DNA of 64,000 bases from Effrenium voratum (GCA_963377175.1 CAUJNA010001591.1:489501-553500); one strand, 5' to 3'; numbered from the stretch's first letter, positions 52,931 through 63,162 are shown. Numbers and translations are program-made. Notes: generated by a model not told the origin, from the letters alone.

Positions 52931-53720
52931 CACATGGAGCTCGTGTATGATGACCATGTCGACCCGGTCCCGGCTTCTCTGTAAGCGTTGCCCCATCCCA
53001 CATTAAAGAAGTCGAACTAGATGCCAACCAACATCACGCCACCAAAAGGAAACTTCCATCCCTGAGTTCCTGGACGCCAAGCCACTCAAGAAGTGGGGTT
53101 CAAAGACGTCTTTTGAGGGGCAGTACGGGAATCTCTTGGATTGATGTGAGGGATTGACAACATGGCAGGCAGTCTAGGCCGTCTTGAGGAATCAAGTCAT
53201 CTTGCCCAGGGCTTTGTCAGTTTGGGGTCGTCGCCAGGTCAGCTTGCTAGCGAGATCAGGCCGGATGTTTCGACGGAGACATAAATGTAAGGGGCTTGTT
53301 TCGCCGGGTTGGTCAAAATCAATCCTTCATCCGTATGCCACGTGGTTCCCTCGTAGTGACTAAGGATGTGGACAGGCCCCCCCCCCTTTTGAACAACCTC
53401 TTTGGTGCCTCGTTGACCACCAGACTACAGGGGGACTTGTTTGTCGCCAACCGAAAACCACTGGGCAAGTGCTATAAGTCATGTCAGCCTAGGATTCATA
53501 AACGTTGAGAGGGGATCCTTCGTTTTGTGTCGTTGTTGTTTTTCAGGTTTTCATTTTTTTGGGGGGTCATGACTCTGTGGTTGACAAAACCGGGGCCTGT
53601 TTTGGAGTCTCAGTGTCATGTTCGGCTGCCTCAACAAGGTCCACTAGGTTTTGACCGCTGGGTCATGCATAGCACGCCTGCTCGACTGCTTATCCCTGGA
53701 CACTGCACAACCGGCTGACC

Positions 53721-54065
53721 ATGGTACGCACACCCGCGCGACTGCTTTGTTATAGCACTGCGGGACGCCTGACCATGGCAAGCACACCCGCTTTGACCAT
53801 AGGAGATCTACTTAGCAATAATTGTGTTGATGAACTATGGAAGGTGCAAGTAGGAGATCTCTTACCTCCAGCCATATCAGCCATTGCATGCCACCAGTTT
53901 GTGCAGGAGCTGGAAGACCCATCCCTGAAGGTGTACAAAGCAGCGCTGCTCACTTGCAAATCTGCCTCCTCAAATTTCCTTGCCATAGGACCGGGAACCT
54001 GTAGTTTGGTGCTACTCATTCTAATGCTGAAGCAGCAAACGCTAACTAAGCGCAGGATTTGTTAA
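53721..54065 (+). CDS. candidate exon, unknown protein
   Basis: Reads MASTPALTIGDLLSNNCVDE from 53776, then LWKVQVGDLLPPAISAIACH, QFVQELEDPSLKVYKAALLT, stop at 54063. Upstream, the words GACCATGG and CACACCCGC repeat two or three times (53690-53800), so the start lies in a small tandem duplication. No family recognised. Confidence 0.4.
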   Translation: MVRTPARLLCYSTAGRLTMASTPALTIGDLLSNNCVDELWKVQVGDLLPPAISAIACHQFVQELEDPSLKVYKAALLTCKSASSNFLAIGPGTCSLVLLILMLKQQTLTKRRIC

Positions 54066-54099
54066 GTTGCACATCTCAATTTGAAAGTGTAGTGACCTA

Positions 54100-55480
54100 T
54101 CATACAAGTTCAGGCTTACTAAGCAAGAGACTCGAATGACTCTTTAAGGCGCAAGCGCAATTGGACCGCCACGCAGCATAGCTTTATCCACAAGCACGCG
54201 CCACCGAGCCAAGAGCACGAACAGTTTGCGCGCACGCACCGACCATATTTCAACAGCGTGTCTCGTCAAAATCACCGCTGTGGTTGAGCTGAGAGGCGGC
54301 CAAGGAACACTCGACTCGACAAAGAACATTTTGGCGTGTTTTCAGAACAAATTGCATGTCCGAACTACACTTTAGCAACCAAGACAACAAATGTAGCGCA
54401 AAACGTAACTTCCTAAGTTGCGCACAAGTTTTCTAAATTCTTGTAGCTGCACAAGGCTAACTAACTTATACCCTAGACTTCCAAAGAACATTAAATAAAT
54501 AGCCGAGGTGGCAAAGTACATTTTCTGGGAAAAGGCTTTTTTTTGCTTAAATTTGGTTGATGATTTTCACGAAAATCGCACTTAATAGCTGGAGGGGGCT
54601 GCACAGTCCCATTTTGCCGAGCTTGAGAGTGCTTCGTGCGCTTCGCACTGCCTTCTGCAGAAACTTGCCAACGTCAGCCACGGGGCACGGCTCGGGAACT
54701 GTTTATTTGATTTCTGCATATACTGGTCTAGCACACATCCATCGATCCATGCATGCATATTGGCAATTGTCAAGCCAGAAAAGAGCTACAAAGTCCTGTG
54801 AAGTCACGTGCCGCGAATTAACACCAAAATGGTGCAAAAACGGGATGTGCAGAAAATGTATTTTCTACGGCAATAAATGGCCGTTCTACGGCAGAAAATG
54901 TACTTTCTACGGGTTGTCTACGGATTGTCTACGGTCCCTTTCGGTCACCAGTAACGAGCAACGAGCTCAACAAATCTCGGGTTTACGACTCGACCTGATG
55001 TGAATATGCTGATTTTGTAATGTGTTTCCCTTCTGCGGAATCAAGTATCCCTGACTTAATTACACCGTACTTTTCGTAGCGGTTATTTGCTTGCCTATGG
55101 TTTTCCCGAATGGTTTGCCTGTGGTATGTCTATGATATGTCTACGGTATGTCTATGGTTTGTCTATCGTCAATTTGCCTGATCAGAGCACTCGAAGAAAT
55201 TGAGTCCCCATAGTGGATGCAAAAAATGTCCCTTCTCGAGCAAAAAATGTCCGTTGTCCTAAGGACATTTATTTAATGGCCGAGGAAGTTCTGGCACTGG
55301 GTATATGTTACTAAGTTCACCGTAGCTTCCCTCGGCCAAAGTGTTCAAGTTATGATCAAGTTGCGCAGTTGTGTTGAAGTTGGCTTGCTATACCTAGTTT
55401 ACAACTAACTTATCAAACTTATAACCTTTTTAAGTCCTTTTTAAGTCCTTAAGTTGCCCGAGCAGACGTAGCAGGGATAA
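54100..55480. other. AT-rich stretch without a clear gene
   Basis: Composition shifts to AT-richer DNA. It contains repeated TTCTACGG (54860-54930) and GTMTATGGTTTGTCTA-like words (55090-55170). A 148-codon frame at 54557-55003 is weak. Nothing else is supported. Confidence 0.4.
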
Positions 55481-55499
55481 GTCCCCATTGCTTTCAACC

Positions 55500-56450
55500 T
55501 TTGTTTTTTCAAGCAACAACTTTGGGTGGTTTCAACATGGCAAGTGGATGTTTTGGAGCAGCGTGAAGTTTGTGAAGTCACAGAAACCGTGCCGTGTGTG
55601 GGTCGATTGAAGTTGTTGATGCTCACAATAACATTTTAGATCAGTTTTTCTCCCGAGGAAACGTTTGCGTTGATTTCCAGACCCTATGTTCGTCCGACCT
55701 GGAGCCTTGATTATGACACAAAATTGTGTTACGTAAACTGTGCATTCGAGCCATGTTTTTCTGTTGTTGTTTCGAAAAGCGAGCTGTCCTGAAAAAAAAC
55801 AGGGCGGATTGTTTTTCAATATCGAAGAAAGGCGAGCAATTGCTAAAGTTTGTTTCTTCTATTTCATCGGTTCCAACAGCAACAACAAAGAAAAGCGATG
55901 CGCTCGTTTGCTGTTTGCGGAGATGTGCGCTTGTTTTGCGGATATGTGGAGCGCGCTCCTTGGATGACTACTGTAATCATCTTGGAGGACAAATCCAAGA
56001 GTATACAACAGCTATTTACAACGAACGTTGCGGAACGAATCAGCAAAAGACACACATGTGTGCCAAGAGGGAGCTTCAGGGATATTTCGCTTTGAGTGTT
56101 GCATTAAGTCCACTCAAAAAATAGATAAATGTGTCCTACCCCCACGGCATGCAATCCTCCTTAATTATGTCTTTAGATTTATGTTGTCAATTGGTGTTTG
56201 CCCTTGCTCTAGATTTTGCCGGAGGCGGTTTTTGTTTCTTGAAAATCCAACCAGTGTGTTTGCTGACCGAAGTAAGGCTCGCAAAACTGTTTTTGTTGGT
56301 CGCCAAATAAGGAATGGTCCCGAATTGAGACTCACAGTTCGCAAGGAACTGGTTTATGGGATCAAACCCAACGGCAACGAAACAATTGCATCAATCCAAG
56401 AGGTCAATACGGCATCAGCGAAACACAGCCATTCCTTTTCTCATAGCTGA
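55500..56450 (+). pseudogene. degenerate plus-strand coding region, unknown
   Basis: Protein-like pieces alternate between frames: VDVLEQREVCEVTETVPCVG, DYDTKLCYVNCAFEPCFSVV, GGLFFNIEERRAIAKVCFFY, MTTVIILEDKSKSIQQLFTT, ADRSKARKTVFVGRQIRNGP. Frame changes occur near 55640, 55790, 55965 and 56110. Either a decayed gene or a gene with very short introns. AT-richer than the rest of the window. Confidence 0.35.
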
Positions 56451-56656
56451 TGTTTTATGTGATCGCACCGCCCCTTGGACCCTTGCGAAAACAACCCGAC
56501 CGACCTTTCGCTTGGCGGCCTGGAGGAGCCATCTGCAGGGCTGCCAGCAGCTGTTGGCATCTCTGGAGGCGTAGTCTTGAGTGCTCTGGGGTCTCCTCGG
56601 AAACGCTTCCAGATTTTCTTGGTGGCTCCCAGCCATCCCCTTAGTTTTTTGTTTTG

Positions 56657-56730
56657 TAGTGCTGAGTGGTAGTTTCCCACTTACCCCACTAAAAGTTAAA
56701 CTTTTAGCGGGGGATCTGAGGGCAGCCCAG
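56657..56730. mobile_element. R1b subfamily repeat, copy 2
   Basis: TGAGTGGTAGTTTCCCACTT, ACTAAAAGTTAAACTTTTAG, GGGGGATCTGAGGGC; matches 15838-15910. Confidence 0.65.
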
Positions 56731-57295
56731 TTTTGAGGCTGCTCGATATGTGAATCAGAACGTATTATGTTTGGTCTACCCCAGAGATAGGTCGGGGATA
56801 AAATCGCAGGGTGTTTATGTAAGACGGATTTAAGGTGATCGAAGGTCCAGTCGCGAGGGCTATCTTCAATGGTGTTTGGTCACTTGTTTTAAACATGACC
56901 AGGGTCAACCCCAGTGACCCCAGTTGCCCTACCTGGGTGCTAGTATCTTGCAAGATTTCCTGGATTCCGCGCTTCGCGGAAACCCAAAAGGGCCAAATAT
57001 GAGTTTCTTTGCGAAACTCGCTGGCGAGCACCATCAAAGATTCGGTGAAGATGTTTCAAGATGTACAGTCCGTCAAAAGAACAGCCGGAAGCTCCAAGAC
57101 GGCCTTTGTACACTCCTTCAGACTAGCATGGCAGCTCCCAAAAGGCTTCTGTAAATGGAACCAAGTCTTTCAAAAGGGTCCTGGGAGCTTCCATGTTAGT
57201 CTGGGGGAGGGTAAACGGAACCGGAGCTTCGGAATCGTCTGGGCGTATCGAACGGGGTGGTTTTCTGGGGATCGAGACCGGCGCTCCGTTCGGAG

Positions 57296-57362
57296 GCTGC
57301 AATGCAGGCCCTGGACAACTTGGATGTTGAGAAGGAGAACTGGGAGGCGCCGCCCTCTTCAG
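57296..57362 (+). CDS. candidate 67-nt exon ending at R5 copy 2
   Basis: After GTTCGGAG it reads AAMQALDNLDVEKENWEAPP, SS and ends CTCTTCAG at 57362, where the second R5 copy begins with GTGCTCAAAACCC. The donor side therefore repeats the arrangement at 45315/45316. Confidence 0.5.
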
Positions 57363-57493
57363 GTGCTCAAAACCCAGGTAGATGAAGGTTAGTAAGGGGC
57401 AGTCCCAGCCAGAAATAGCGGCGGCCGCCTTGATAATTCCTTACATGTTTCTGGGTAGACCATTATAGTACCGGGTTTTGATTGTGACTCAAA
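57363..57493 (+). mobile_element. R5 introner, copy 2
   Basis: GTGCTCAAAACCCAGGTAGA ... CCGGGTTTTGATTGTGACTC. The left end lacks the TGAGCCAC of copy 1 and the right end reads GACTCAA rather than GACTCAG, so its own acceptor is lost and splicing, if any, must use a later AG (for example TTTCCTTTGCAG at about 57653). Confidence 0.65.
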
Positions 57494-57530
57494 TGCGTCG
57501 CGCCTGGCGATTTTTGGCTGAAGTGGTGCT

Positions 57531-57605
57531 TGGGATAGGCGGCTTGGGATTTGAACCCTTGGTTCGTGAAGAAACCCTGCTAAACCACCAAACCATAAAT
57601 CCAAA
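57531..57605 (-). ncRNA. tRNA-like sequence
   Basis: On the minus strand TGGTTTAGCAGG resembles box A and GGGTTCAAATCCC carries a near-perfect box B about 30 nt later, with TTC at the expected anticodon place. The D-stem and T-stem do not pair well, so it is a tRNA-derived or pseudo-tRNA sequence. Confidence 0.35.
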
Positions 57606-57648
57606 TCACCAGGTAGAGGGAATCTGAGGAGTCAGTGCAACTTTTCCT

Positions 57649-58200
57649 TTGCAGGGTTTTCAGTCAAGTAACCAAGGTGCCCATCTCTTTTTGATTCTAA
57701 AATTGGCCGAAGTCCCAAGAGTTAGCAACCTGAATGGCCAAAAGCATGGAGCAACTCATCAATTTCTGTCCTTGTCCGAATTCTTCAGTGCCACATGTGG
57801 CACGCCCTATATCCCGTTTCGTTTGGTGAGCTCCCTACTTTTTCAGGCTGAAAACGGTGGGTGGGGGTCTCATGAGCCATTTCCCTTCCCTGGAGGTAGT
57901 GGAGGAGCCGCCGGCGGAGGCTTTCCTGTTCGCAGCCCGAACCTTACCTTTACCAGCGTGGCCCTTTGGTCACTTTTCAGTGCAACCCCAGGTTTTGATT
58001 GTTGCTCTTTAAATTTGAACGAGTCTACTCAAAATCGTGTAGAGGCTCAACAGGGCTGCCACACCTATTTTGTGATTGGGACTTTCCACCTGCGGATCCC
58101 CCTACAATGCCTCAAGGGGACTGAATGTTGGGGCAATACCTCTTCCCTACTAACTATGACAAACAACTTATTTGTTTGGAGTTGGCTGAATCTGCGCTAG
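57649..58200 (+). CDS. candidate exon region, unknown protein
   Basis: A 183-codon frame after TTTCCTTTGCAG: SNQGAHLFLILKLAEVPRVS, HQFLSLSEFFSATCGTPYIP, CHTYFVIGTFHLRIPLQCLK. Within it a second frame after CCCTGGAG at 57895 reads VVEEPPAEAFLFAARTLPLP, which is better than the Gly-rich alternative at that place. So an internal splice or frameshift near 57895 is likely. Confidence 0.4.
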   Translation: MQGFQSSNQGAHLFLILKLAEVPRVSNLNGQKHGATHQFLSLSEFFSATCGTPYIPFRLVSSLLFQAENGGWGSHEPFPFPGGSGGAAGGGFPVRSPNLTFTSVALWSLFSATPGFDCCSLNLNESTQNRVEAQQGCHTYFVIGTFHLRIPLQCLKGTECWGNTSSLLTMTNNLFVWSWLNLR

Positions 58201-58689
58201 CCAGATTTTTGAGCAGGTGGTTGCAGACGTTTCAGCGTGCCCCTGGCTAGATGGCTAGATGTCCGCTCATGTTTGTTTCCCTGAGTTGATGCTCTTTTTC
58301 GGGTGTAAACGGCTTTGTTTCGAAACAGTATCAAGGCTCATTTGTTTGTGGATCAGAAACAAACAGAGTAGTAGAGGTGGTTGTTCGAGTGGTTTTAAAC
58401 AGCAAGTTCAAAGAAGGGAAGCCATCCAGCTGTGCGAGTTTTAGTTTATCTTTGTTTACAGACACACCCAGGAACGGAGAATGTCAACTATACCCTGGAC
58501 TTTCTCAATCCCGGTTGGTGAGTAATTGTAAATAAAGTTGCAGCAACCATGGCTATGGCAATGAGGAGTTTGACCCATGGCACATGTTGAATTGTCAAAC
58601 CCACTTCAGGGCAAGGATATGTGTTCAATATGTCGATTATTTGTTTGCAAGCACCCGGTAGCAAATGACTAAATCGGAAACAAACTCGG

Positions 58690-59365
58690 AGCGTTCTGTG
58701 TGTCTGTGTCTCTGTGTCTCTGTGTCTCTGTGTCTCTGTGTCCCTGTGTCTCTGTGTCTCTGTGTCTCTGTGTCTCTGTGTCTCTGTGTCTCTGTGTCTC
58801 TCTGTCTCTGTGTCCCTGTGTCCCTGTGTCTCTGTGTGTCTGTGTGTCCGTGTGTCCGTGTGTCTGTGTGTCTGTGTGTGTCTGTGTGTGTCTGTGTGTG
58901 CCTGTGTGTGCCTGTGTGTGTCTGTGTGTGTCTGTGTGTGTCTGTGTGTGTCTGTGTGTGTCTGTGTGTGTCTGTGTGTGTCTGTGTGTGTCTGTGTGTC
59001 TGTGTGTGTCTGTGTGTCTGCGTGTCTGCGTGTCTGCGTGTCTGCGTGTCTGCGTGTCTGCGTGTCTGCGTGTCTGCGTGTCTGCGTGTCTGCGTGTCTG
59101 CGTGTCTGCGTGTCTGCGTGTCTGCGTGTCTGCGTGTCTGCGTGTCTGCGTCTCTGTGTCTCTGTGTCTCTGTGTCTCTGTGTCTCTGTGTCTTTGTGTC
59201 TCTGTGTCTCTGTGTCTCTGTGTCTCTGTGTCCCTGTGTCCCTGTGTCTCTGTGTGTCTGTGTGTCTCTGTGTCTCTGTGTCTGTGTGTGTCCCTGTGTC
59301 TCTGTGTGTCTGTGTGTCTGTGTGTCTGTGTGTCTGTGTGTCTGTGTGTCTGTGTCTATGTGTTT
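58690..59365. repeat. (GTGTCTCT)n / (GTGTGTCT)n / (GTGTCTGC)n array
   Basis: About 670 bp of octamer repeats in domains: GTGTCTCT, then GTGTGTCT, then a homogeneous GTGTCTGC block at 59025-59155, then GTGTCTCT and GTGTGTCT again. ORFs of up to 300 codons on both strands are read-through. Confidence 0.97.
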
Positions 59366-59567
59366 GGATCGGTGTGGGATTCTTTGCTGGACACATCTGA
59401 ACTTAGTTGCTACCAAAGTTCGGCTTGCTTGCACGCATGGCCCGAAACGGTACGTAAGCTTATATGTTGATTCAGACTTCCGCAAGCGATCACGTGCCTA
59501 CTTCAGTGGCATCAGTGGTGAGTTCTGTAAAATGGCCGACGCCAAACAAGGTTCCCATTTCCACTAG

Positions 59568-59659
59568 GCAGCTGGGGATACGTTTTGCAACCGAATCTGA
59601 CCAAGTCATTCACTGACCACTTGGCCTTCTTTGAATCCCCATCCCAAGCCCTGCACATG
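59568..59659 (+). CDS. exon spliced to 59781 through an R2 introner
   Basis: After TTTCCACTAG it reads SWGYVLQPNLTKSFTDHLAF, FESPSQALHM and ends exactly at ATG|GTTGTTG, the R2 left border. 92 nt. In phase 0 with the exon starting at 59781. Unknown family. Confidence 0.55.
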
Positions 59660-59780
59660 GTTGTTGTTGGGAAGCATTTTTCATATTTGCTCATTGTGGT
59701 TTAGTGGTTGAAACCCCCACTCAACTGCTAAAATTAAAATGTTTGCTACACAACCCGATTCCCAAGATGATTGCCTCCAG
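59657..59780 (+). mobile_element. R2 introner, copy 3
   Basis: ATGGTTGTTGTTGGGAAGC ... GATTCCCAAG with box-A-like GTGGTTTAGTGGTTG inside. Donor G59660; the phase-compatible acceptor is TTGCCTCCAG at 59780, 14 bp past the repeat. Intron 59660-59780 is 121 bp. Confidence 0.65.
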
Positions 59781-59897
59781 AAAGGGTTCTTGCTTTTACC
59801 GGGGCACTGGTGGCACCTAGATCTGGGTCTGAGGCAGATGAACGAGACGCTCCTAGCTGGGATGCCGGCGGCTGTCCAAGTCGTCCGCCATGGCAAG
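59781..59897 (+). CDS. 117-nt exon, unknown protein
   Basis: KGFLLLPGHWWHLDLGLRQM, NETLLAGMPAAVQVVRHGK with a canonical donor CAAG|GTGTCT at 59897/59898. Bounded on both sides by good splice sites and in phase with the preceding exon. Confidence 0.55.
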
Positions 59898-60115
59898 GTG
59901 TCTAATTCTGATTCAGGTTCTTCTTTTCGGCAACTGGTGGATGAACTGGCTCAGCGTTGGCTCAGCGTTTGGTATCTGATATCGTCCGCCTTGACTTCCA
60001 TGATAATGACAAATTCTTTATGCAGGGTTGAACGCTAGCCAAGGCAAGAGGGGGGTGTTCCAATTGACGAGCATAGAAACCACGTACGTGATGGCTGCAT
60101 AGAGGGTGCATAGCC

Positions 60116-60457
60116 ATGTTTACAGGGGAATTGTCAGGAGTGCTCAGGGTCACGTGGTCGGGCCGGTATGTGTCGAATGCCTTGCGTGTTAGAGATATTC
60201 AAGTGACCAAAAAGGGCACAGATCAAGGCCCTTATTCCAGGATGTATGGCTTTGATGTCTCTAAAGGAGGTTGCCCCTTATGGAGAGGGGTGATCTCCAA
60301 GAAAGGGTCGCTCTGTCCCATAGATGTTTACAAGGGAAATGGCTTGTCTCGCAACATGGACACCCCCAAATACTTTGGCATCCCTTCTTCTTTCTCTTTA
60401 AAGCAACAAAAAGCAAACGCGGGCAGGAAAAGGACACCTGCAGACGTAGTTCCATAG
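60116..60457 (+). CDS. candidate exon, unknown protein
   Basis: A 113-codon frame: FTGELSGVLRVTWSGRYVSN, LRVRDIQVTKKGTDQGPYSR, MYGFDVSKGGCPLWRGVISK, DTPKYFGIPSSFSLKQQKAN. One of the most convincing frames of the region; no family recognised. Confidence 0.45.
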   Translation: MFTGELSGVLRVTWSGRYVSNALRVRDIQVTKKGTDQGPYSRMYGFDVSKGGCPLWRGVISKKGSLCPIDVYKGNGLSRNMDTPKYFGIPSSFSLKQQKANAGRKRTPADVVP

Positions 60458-60545
60458 GGGCCTTTTTGAAGCTTTGATCGCCTGACTCCGGGAAATCATT
60501 TCTTAGTGTGGAGAAACTGAGGAATGTGATGCATGGGGGGAAGAA

Positions 60546-60776
60546 ATGGAGACTTTGGTTCCAGAAAAGAAACATGAGCTGTATCAGACCCCCAATGTGC
60601 ATTCTTGGTCTAACACCGAAGCTTGTTCTATGCGCGTTTTCCGGCTGGATCATCCCTCGTCTAGGGCATTATGGCTTGGGGGACGTTTCAAAGGCGCACT
60701 CTATGTTTTGTTGCGTGCCCCCCAAAAAAACGAAGCCACGCTGGAGATGATTGGAGCAATAAATGAGGTTCGGTGA
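60546..60776 (+). CDS. candidate exon, unknown protein
   Basis: Reads HELYQTPNVHSWSNTEACSM, RVFRLDHPSSRALWLGGRFK, GALYVLLRAPQKNEATLEMI, stop at 60774. The overlapping frame from 60508 is less natural. Confidence 0.45.
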   Translation: METLVPEKKHELYQTPNVHSWSNTEACSMRVFRLDHPSSRALWLGGRFKGALYVLLRAPQKNEATLEMIGAINEVR

Positions 60777-60926
60777 AAAGTACTGGTCGTTTGTGCTTCA
60801 ACTGGGAGGGACATGGGGGAGCTTGAAACTATTTTCGCCGGGAACCAGGCGACGCACCGTGTTCATGGCTTCTTGGACTGGCTTGATCTTTCTGAGAACT
60901 TGCCTGCTTGGTTGCACATTTAACCT

Positions 60927-61202
60927 TTGACTTGGGGCAAATGTGTGTGTTTGCCTAAGCACAAAGTTCTAGCAGCCGTAGCCATGGAGCACAAAGTTAG
61001 CTTTTTGCCGGGGGCGGGGGGGCAGGGGGGTGGGCCATTGTTCATGTTGTTGAAACGGGTGGTTTCCTTGGTTACTATGGGACATGGATCTGGGTACCAA
61101 GGTGTCAAGAGCCTCTTCCAGGGCCTTTTCCCACGCGGAGGCGGGAACTTGAAGCAATCGGAGTACGTATACATATACATACTGGGGTTTGTCAAAGACA
61201 TG
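60927..61202 (+). CDS. exon spliced to 61318 through an R2 introner
   Basis: Reads HKVLAAVAMEHKVSFLPGAG, LFMLLKRVVSLVTMGHGSGY, GVKSLFQGLFPRGGGNLKQS, EYVYIYILGFVKDM and ends GAC ATG at 61202, with GTTGTTG of R2 next. In phase 0 with 61318. Left border not fixed. No family recognised. Confidence 0.55.
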
Positions 61203-61317
61203 GTTGTTGTGGGGAAACATTATACATTTTTGCTTATTGTGGTTTACTGGTTGAAATCCCCACTTAACTGCTAACATTTTTTTTTTGCTCCCCAAACCCA
61301 ACGCCAACCAAGAAGAG
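61203..61317 (+). mobile_element. R2 introner, copy 4
   Basis: GTTGTTGTGGGGAAACATT ... CCCAACGCCAACCAAG, with TTGTGGTTTACTGGTTGAAATCC inside (given here in part: TGGTTTACTGG at the box A place). Donor ATG|GTTG; acceptor CAAGAAGAG|GGG at 61317, 5 bp past the repeat end. The 115-bp intron joins the two frames in phase 0. Confidence 0.65.
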
Positions 61318-61479
61318 GGGAACACACCACTTAACGTTGTTCCCCTTCAACTGTCCTTGAAACGAACTGGAAAACGGGAGCCTAAGACAGGCCCCTGCCA
61401 TTGGTTGAAGGCTCAGGGGTTCCTTGGGGTGTACACGACCTCTGGCAAAATGACCCATGAAGGTTCCCGCGGTTCCTGA
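61318..61479 (+). CDS. exon downstream of the R2 introner
   Basis: Reads GNTPLNVVPLQLSLKRTGKR, EPKTGPCHWLKAQGFLGVYT, TSGKMTHEGSRGS, with TGA at 61477-61479. It could be the last exon of this unknown gene, or splicing may occur before the stop. Confidence 0.5.
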   Translation, partial: GNTPLNVVPLQLSLKRTGKREPKTGPCHWLKAQGFLGVYTTSGKMTHEGSRGS

Positions 61480-61717
61480 TTTCTAGCTTCTGAATGGCAA
61501 TTTGCCAGACATGGGTCTTTTCACAATAGGGGAGCTCTCTTGCATGGCTTTAAAGGGAGACCAAAAGGAGAGGAGGGGCTCCCTAGTTTTGAACAACACG
61601 CATGCCGCATATTGTCTCGTATCAATTGGACCACGCTCAAGAACGCTTGGTTGTAAAAATCCAACCAACACGAGGTCCACCAAAATGCTCCCTGCGCGTT
61701 CGCAGATAGTTACTTGA

Positions 61718-62047
61718 TTGCAATGTGTTACACGTCTTGAGTTTGCTGTACTACGCCCCTTGAAGTACGGGTGTGCCTCTCAAAGTCAGGGACCCTTGTG
61801 CAATTTCCCCCTGGATCCCAGGCAATCCACTGTGGATCACCAAGCATTTTCTTTGTGGTCTCAGGGGTGGTTTTTCCCTTGGCTATTTGTCCACACCGGG
61901 AAGTGGAACTGGGTAAGCGGGATTACAGGCACCATAGTAAGGTATCCAAAAAAAGGGCCACCCGACCCCATTTTGATGGACCTTTCGTTGGACGCATATA
62001 GGCACGCCCTCCGGTGCGGAGACCAGCCGGGAACCTCGCTTTGCCTA
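61718..62047 (+). CDS. candidate exon(s) ending at an R4 copy
   Basis: Reads RLEFAVLRPLKYGCASQSQG, then (perhaps a new exon after GGTCTCAG at about 61863) GWFFPWLFVHTGKWNWVSGI, GTIVRYPKKGPPDPILMDLS, DAYRHALRCGDQPGTSLCLA, reaching the R4 left border (GCTAG|GTCGCC). Unknown family. Confidence 0.45.
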
Positions 62048-62176
62048 GCTAGGTCGCCCAGCTAGGTGCCCCTTTACCCACTTTTTCGGTTGGGAGGGTT
62101 CCCCCTACTAAAATAGACTACAGAAAAACGAATATCCTTATTCTAACCGTTCTAACCTCGCTGCTGAAGGACCTAG
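62045..62176. mobile_element. R4 MITE-like repeat, copy 4
   Basis: CTAGGTCGCCCAGCTAGGTG ... CTGAAGGACCTAG, interior CCCCCTACTAAAATAGACTA. Geometry as in the other copies, but simple AG|GT ... GAAG| splicing here would create a stop right after the junction. Confidence 0.7.
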
Positions 62177-62472
62177 CTAACTAGAATCTCTCTTGTTTTT
62201 TTAGTACATTTTCAGGTTCAGTTCTATATGTTTGGCACGGGGGGGAAGCTGAGGTAGGCAACACCTGACATCTTTGCCCTTGCCAAGCTCGTGAGAATCG
62301 AACATATTTGAATCCTCACCCAGGTTCTTGTGAGGCAGAGCTTTTTGCTTCAGGTCGGCAAAACCAACACATGCACCCACATAGACGGAAGGAGCAGCGT
62401 ACCCTGAAAGACGGTGCTTCCAACTAGATGTCCCCCTTGTGAATTTGAACGCATCACTTAAAGGCTGCCGGG

Positions 62473-62844
62473 GTGTCTCGGGGAAGATATGCAGAGACCT
62501 GTGTACCGGGGCCCGACCTGGAGTCGCAAAACTTTGGGGAAGCTTTGGAATTGTATGAAAGTCCTCTCGCCAGTGATGATTGTCTATTGGCAGCCCTGAA
62601 CCGCTCGAGTGACTCTAGTTTCTTCCCCCTTTCGTGGAGGGGGGGGGGGGGGGGCTCTACTCCCGGTTGTAATCGACGTGTCAGCCCAGACGTGGAGATA
62701 TCTTGCCACCTGAGCCCCAGTATGTTTGGCCGGGAAGCCCTGTGGTTTGAGGTTGAACACTATGTTCGAAGAAGAAGTACGTGTCAGTACTACAAAAGGT
62801 CAGGTCGCAAAACAGAACTACCTGCACCCCAAAACTATGGGTAG
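62473..62844 (+). CDS. candidate exon, unknown protein
   Basis: Reads RYAETCVPGPDLESQNFGEA, LELYESPLASDDCLLAALNR, VSPDVEISCHLSPSMFGREA, EVEHYVRRRSTCQYYKRSGR, stop at 62842. A poly-G run at 62640-62656 encodes GGGGG and may hide an indel. Confidence 0.4.
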   Translation: MSRGRYAETCVPGPDLESQNFGEALELYESPLASDDCLLAALNRSSDSSFFPLSWRGGGGGSTPGCNRRVSPDVEISCHLSPSMFGREALWFEVEHYVRRRSTCQYYKRSGRKTELPAPQNYG

Positions 62845-62886
62845 ATCTGAAGAGCCAGAAAAGCTGGGGATGTTATCCTTGTCTTC

Positions 62887-63044
62887 TTGGGCGTCAACTT
62901 GTCGCACGTTTTTTTGGGCTTCCGCCGGTTTCCGTTTAAGTCAAACATGCAACAGATCAAGAAACGCGGGGAATGTCTGTACCAGACTTCGATTTCTGAG
63001 AGAGTCATTCACTTGCCGTGCCTTCATTTCGAGTCTCCCAGCCT
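62887..63044 (+). CDS. candidate exon ending at an R2 copy
   Basis: Reads VNLSHVFLGFRRFPFKSNMQ, IKKRGECLYQTSISERVIHL, PCLHFESPSL and meets the R2 left border CCTG|GTTGTTG. After the repeat (CCTAAG|GGG) the frame reads GGFR and a stop, which could be a short C-terminal tail. Confidence 0.45.
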
Positions 63045-63162
63045 GGTTGTTGTTGGGAAACATGTTACATGTCTGCTTATTGTGGTTTCGTGGTGGAAAT
63101 CCAACCACTTAACTGCCAACATGTATTTTTTGTTTGCTCCCCAAGCCCAACGTCAACCTAAG
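63043..63162 (+). mobile_element. R2 MITE-like repeat, copy 5
   Basis: CTGGTTGTTGTTGGGAAACA ... CCCAACGTCAACCTAAG; interior GTGGTTTCGTGGTGGAAATCC shortened here to its core TGGTTTCGTGG. Same GT ... AG border geometry as copies 3 and 4. Confidence 0.75.

Noticed and set aside
57531..57605. Functional tRNA-Glu gene
   Set aside because: Box A and box B look right but D-stem, T-stem and anticodon stem have mismatches; kept only as tRNA-like.
58488..59567. ORFs of up to 302 codons (Val/Ser/Cys/Leu or Thr/Asp/His/Arg)
   Set aside because: Translation of the GTGTCTCT array on both strands.
60974..60985. CCGTAGCCATGG, the first bases of the dinoflagellate spliced leader
   Set aside because: Only about 10 bases match and they lie inside a good coding frame; chance is the simpler explanation.
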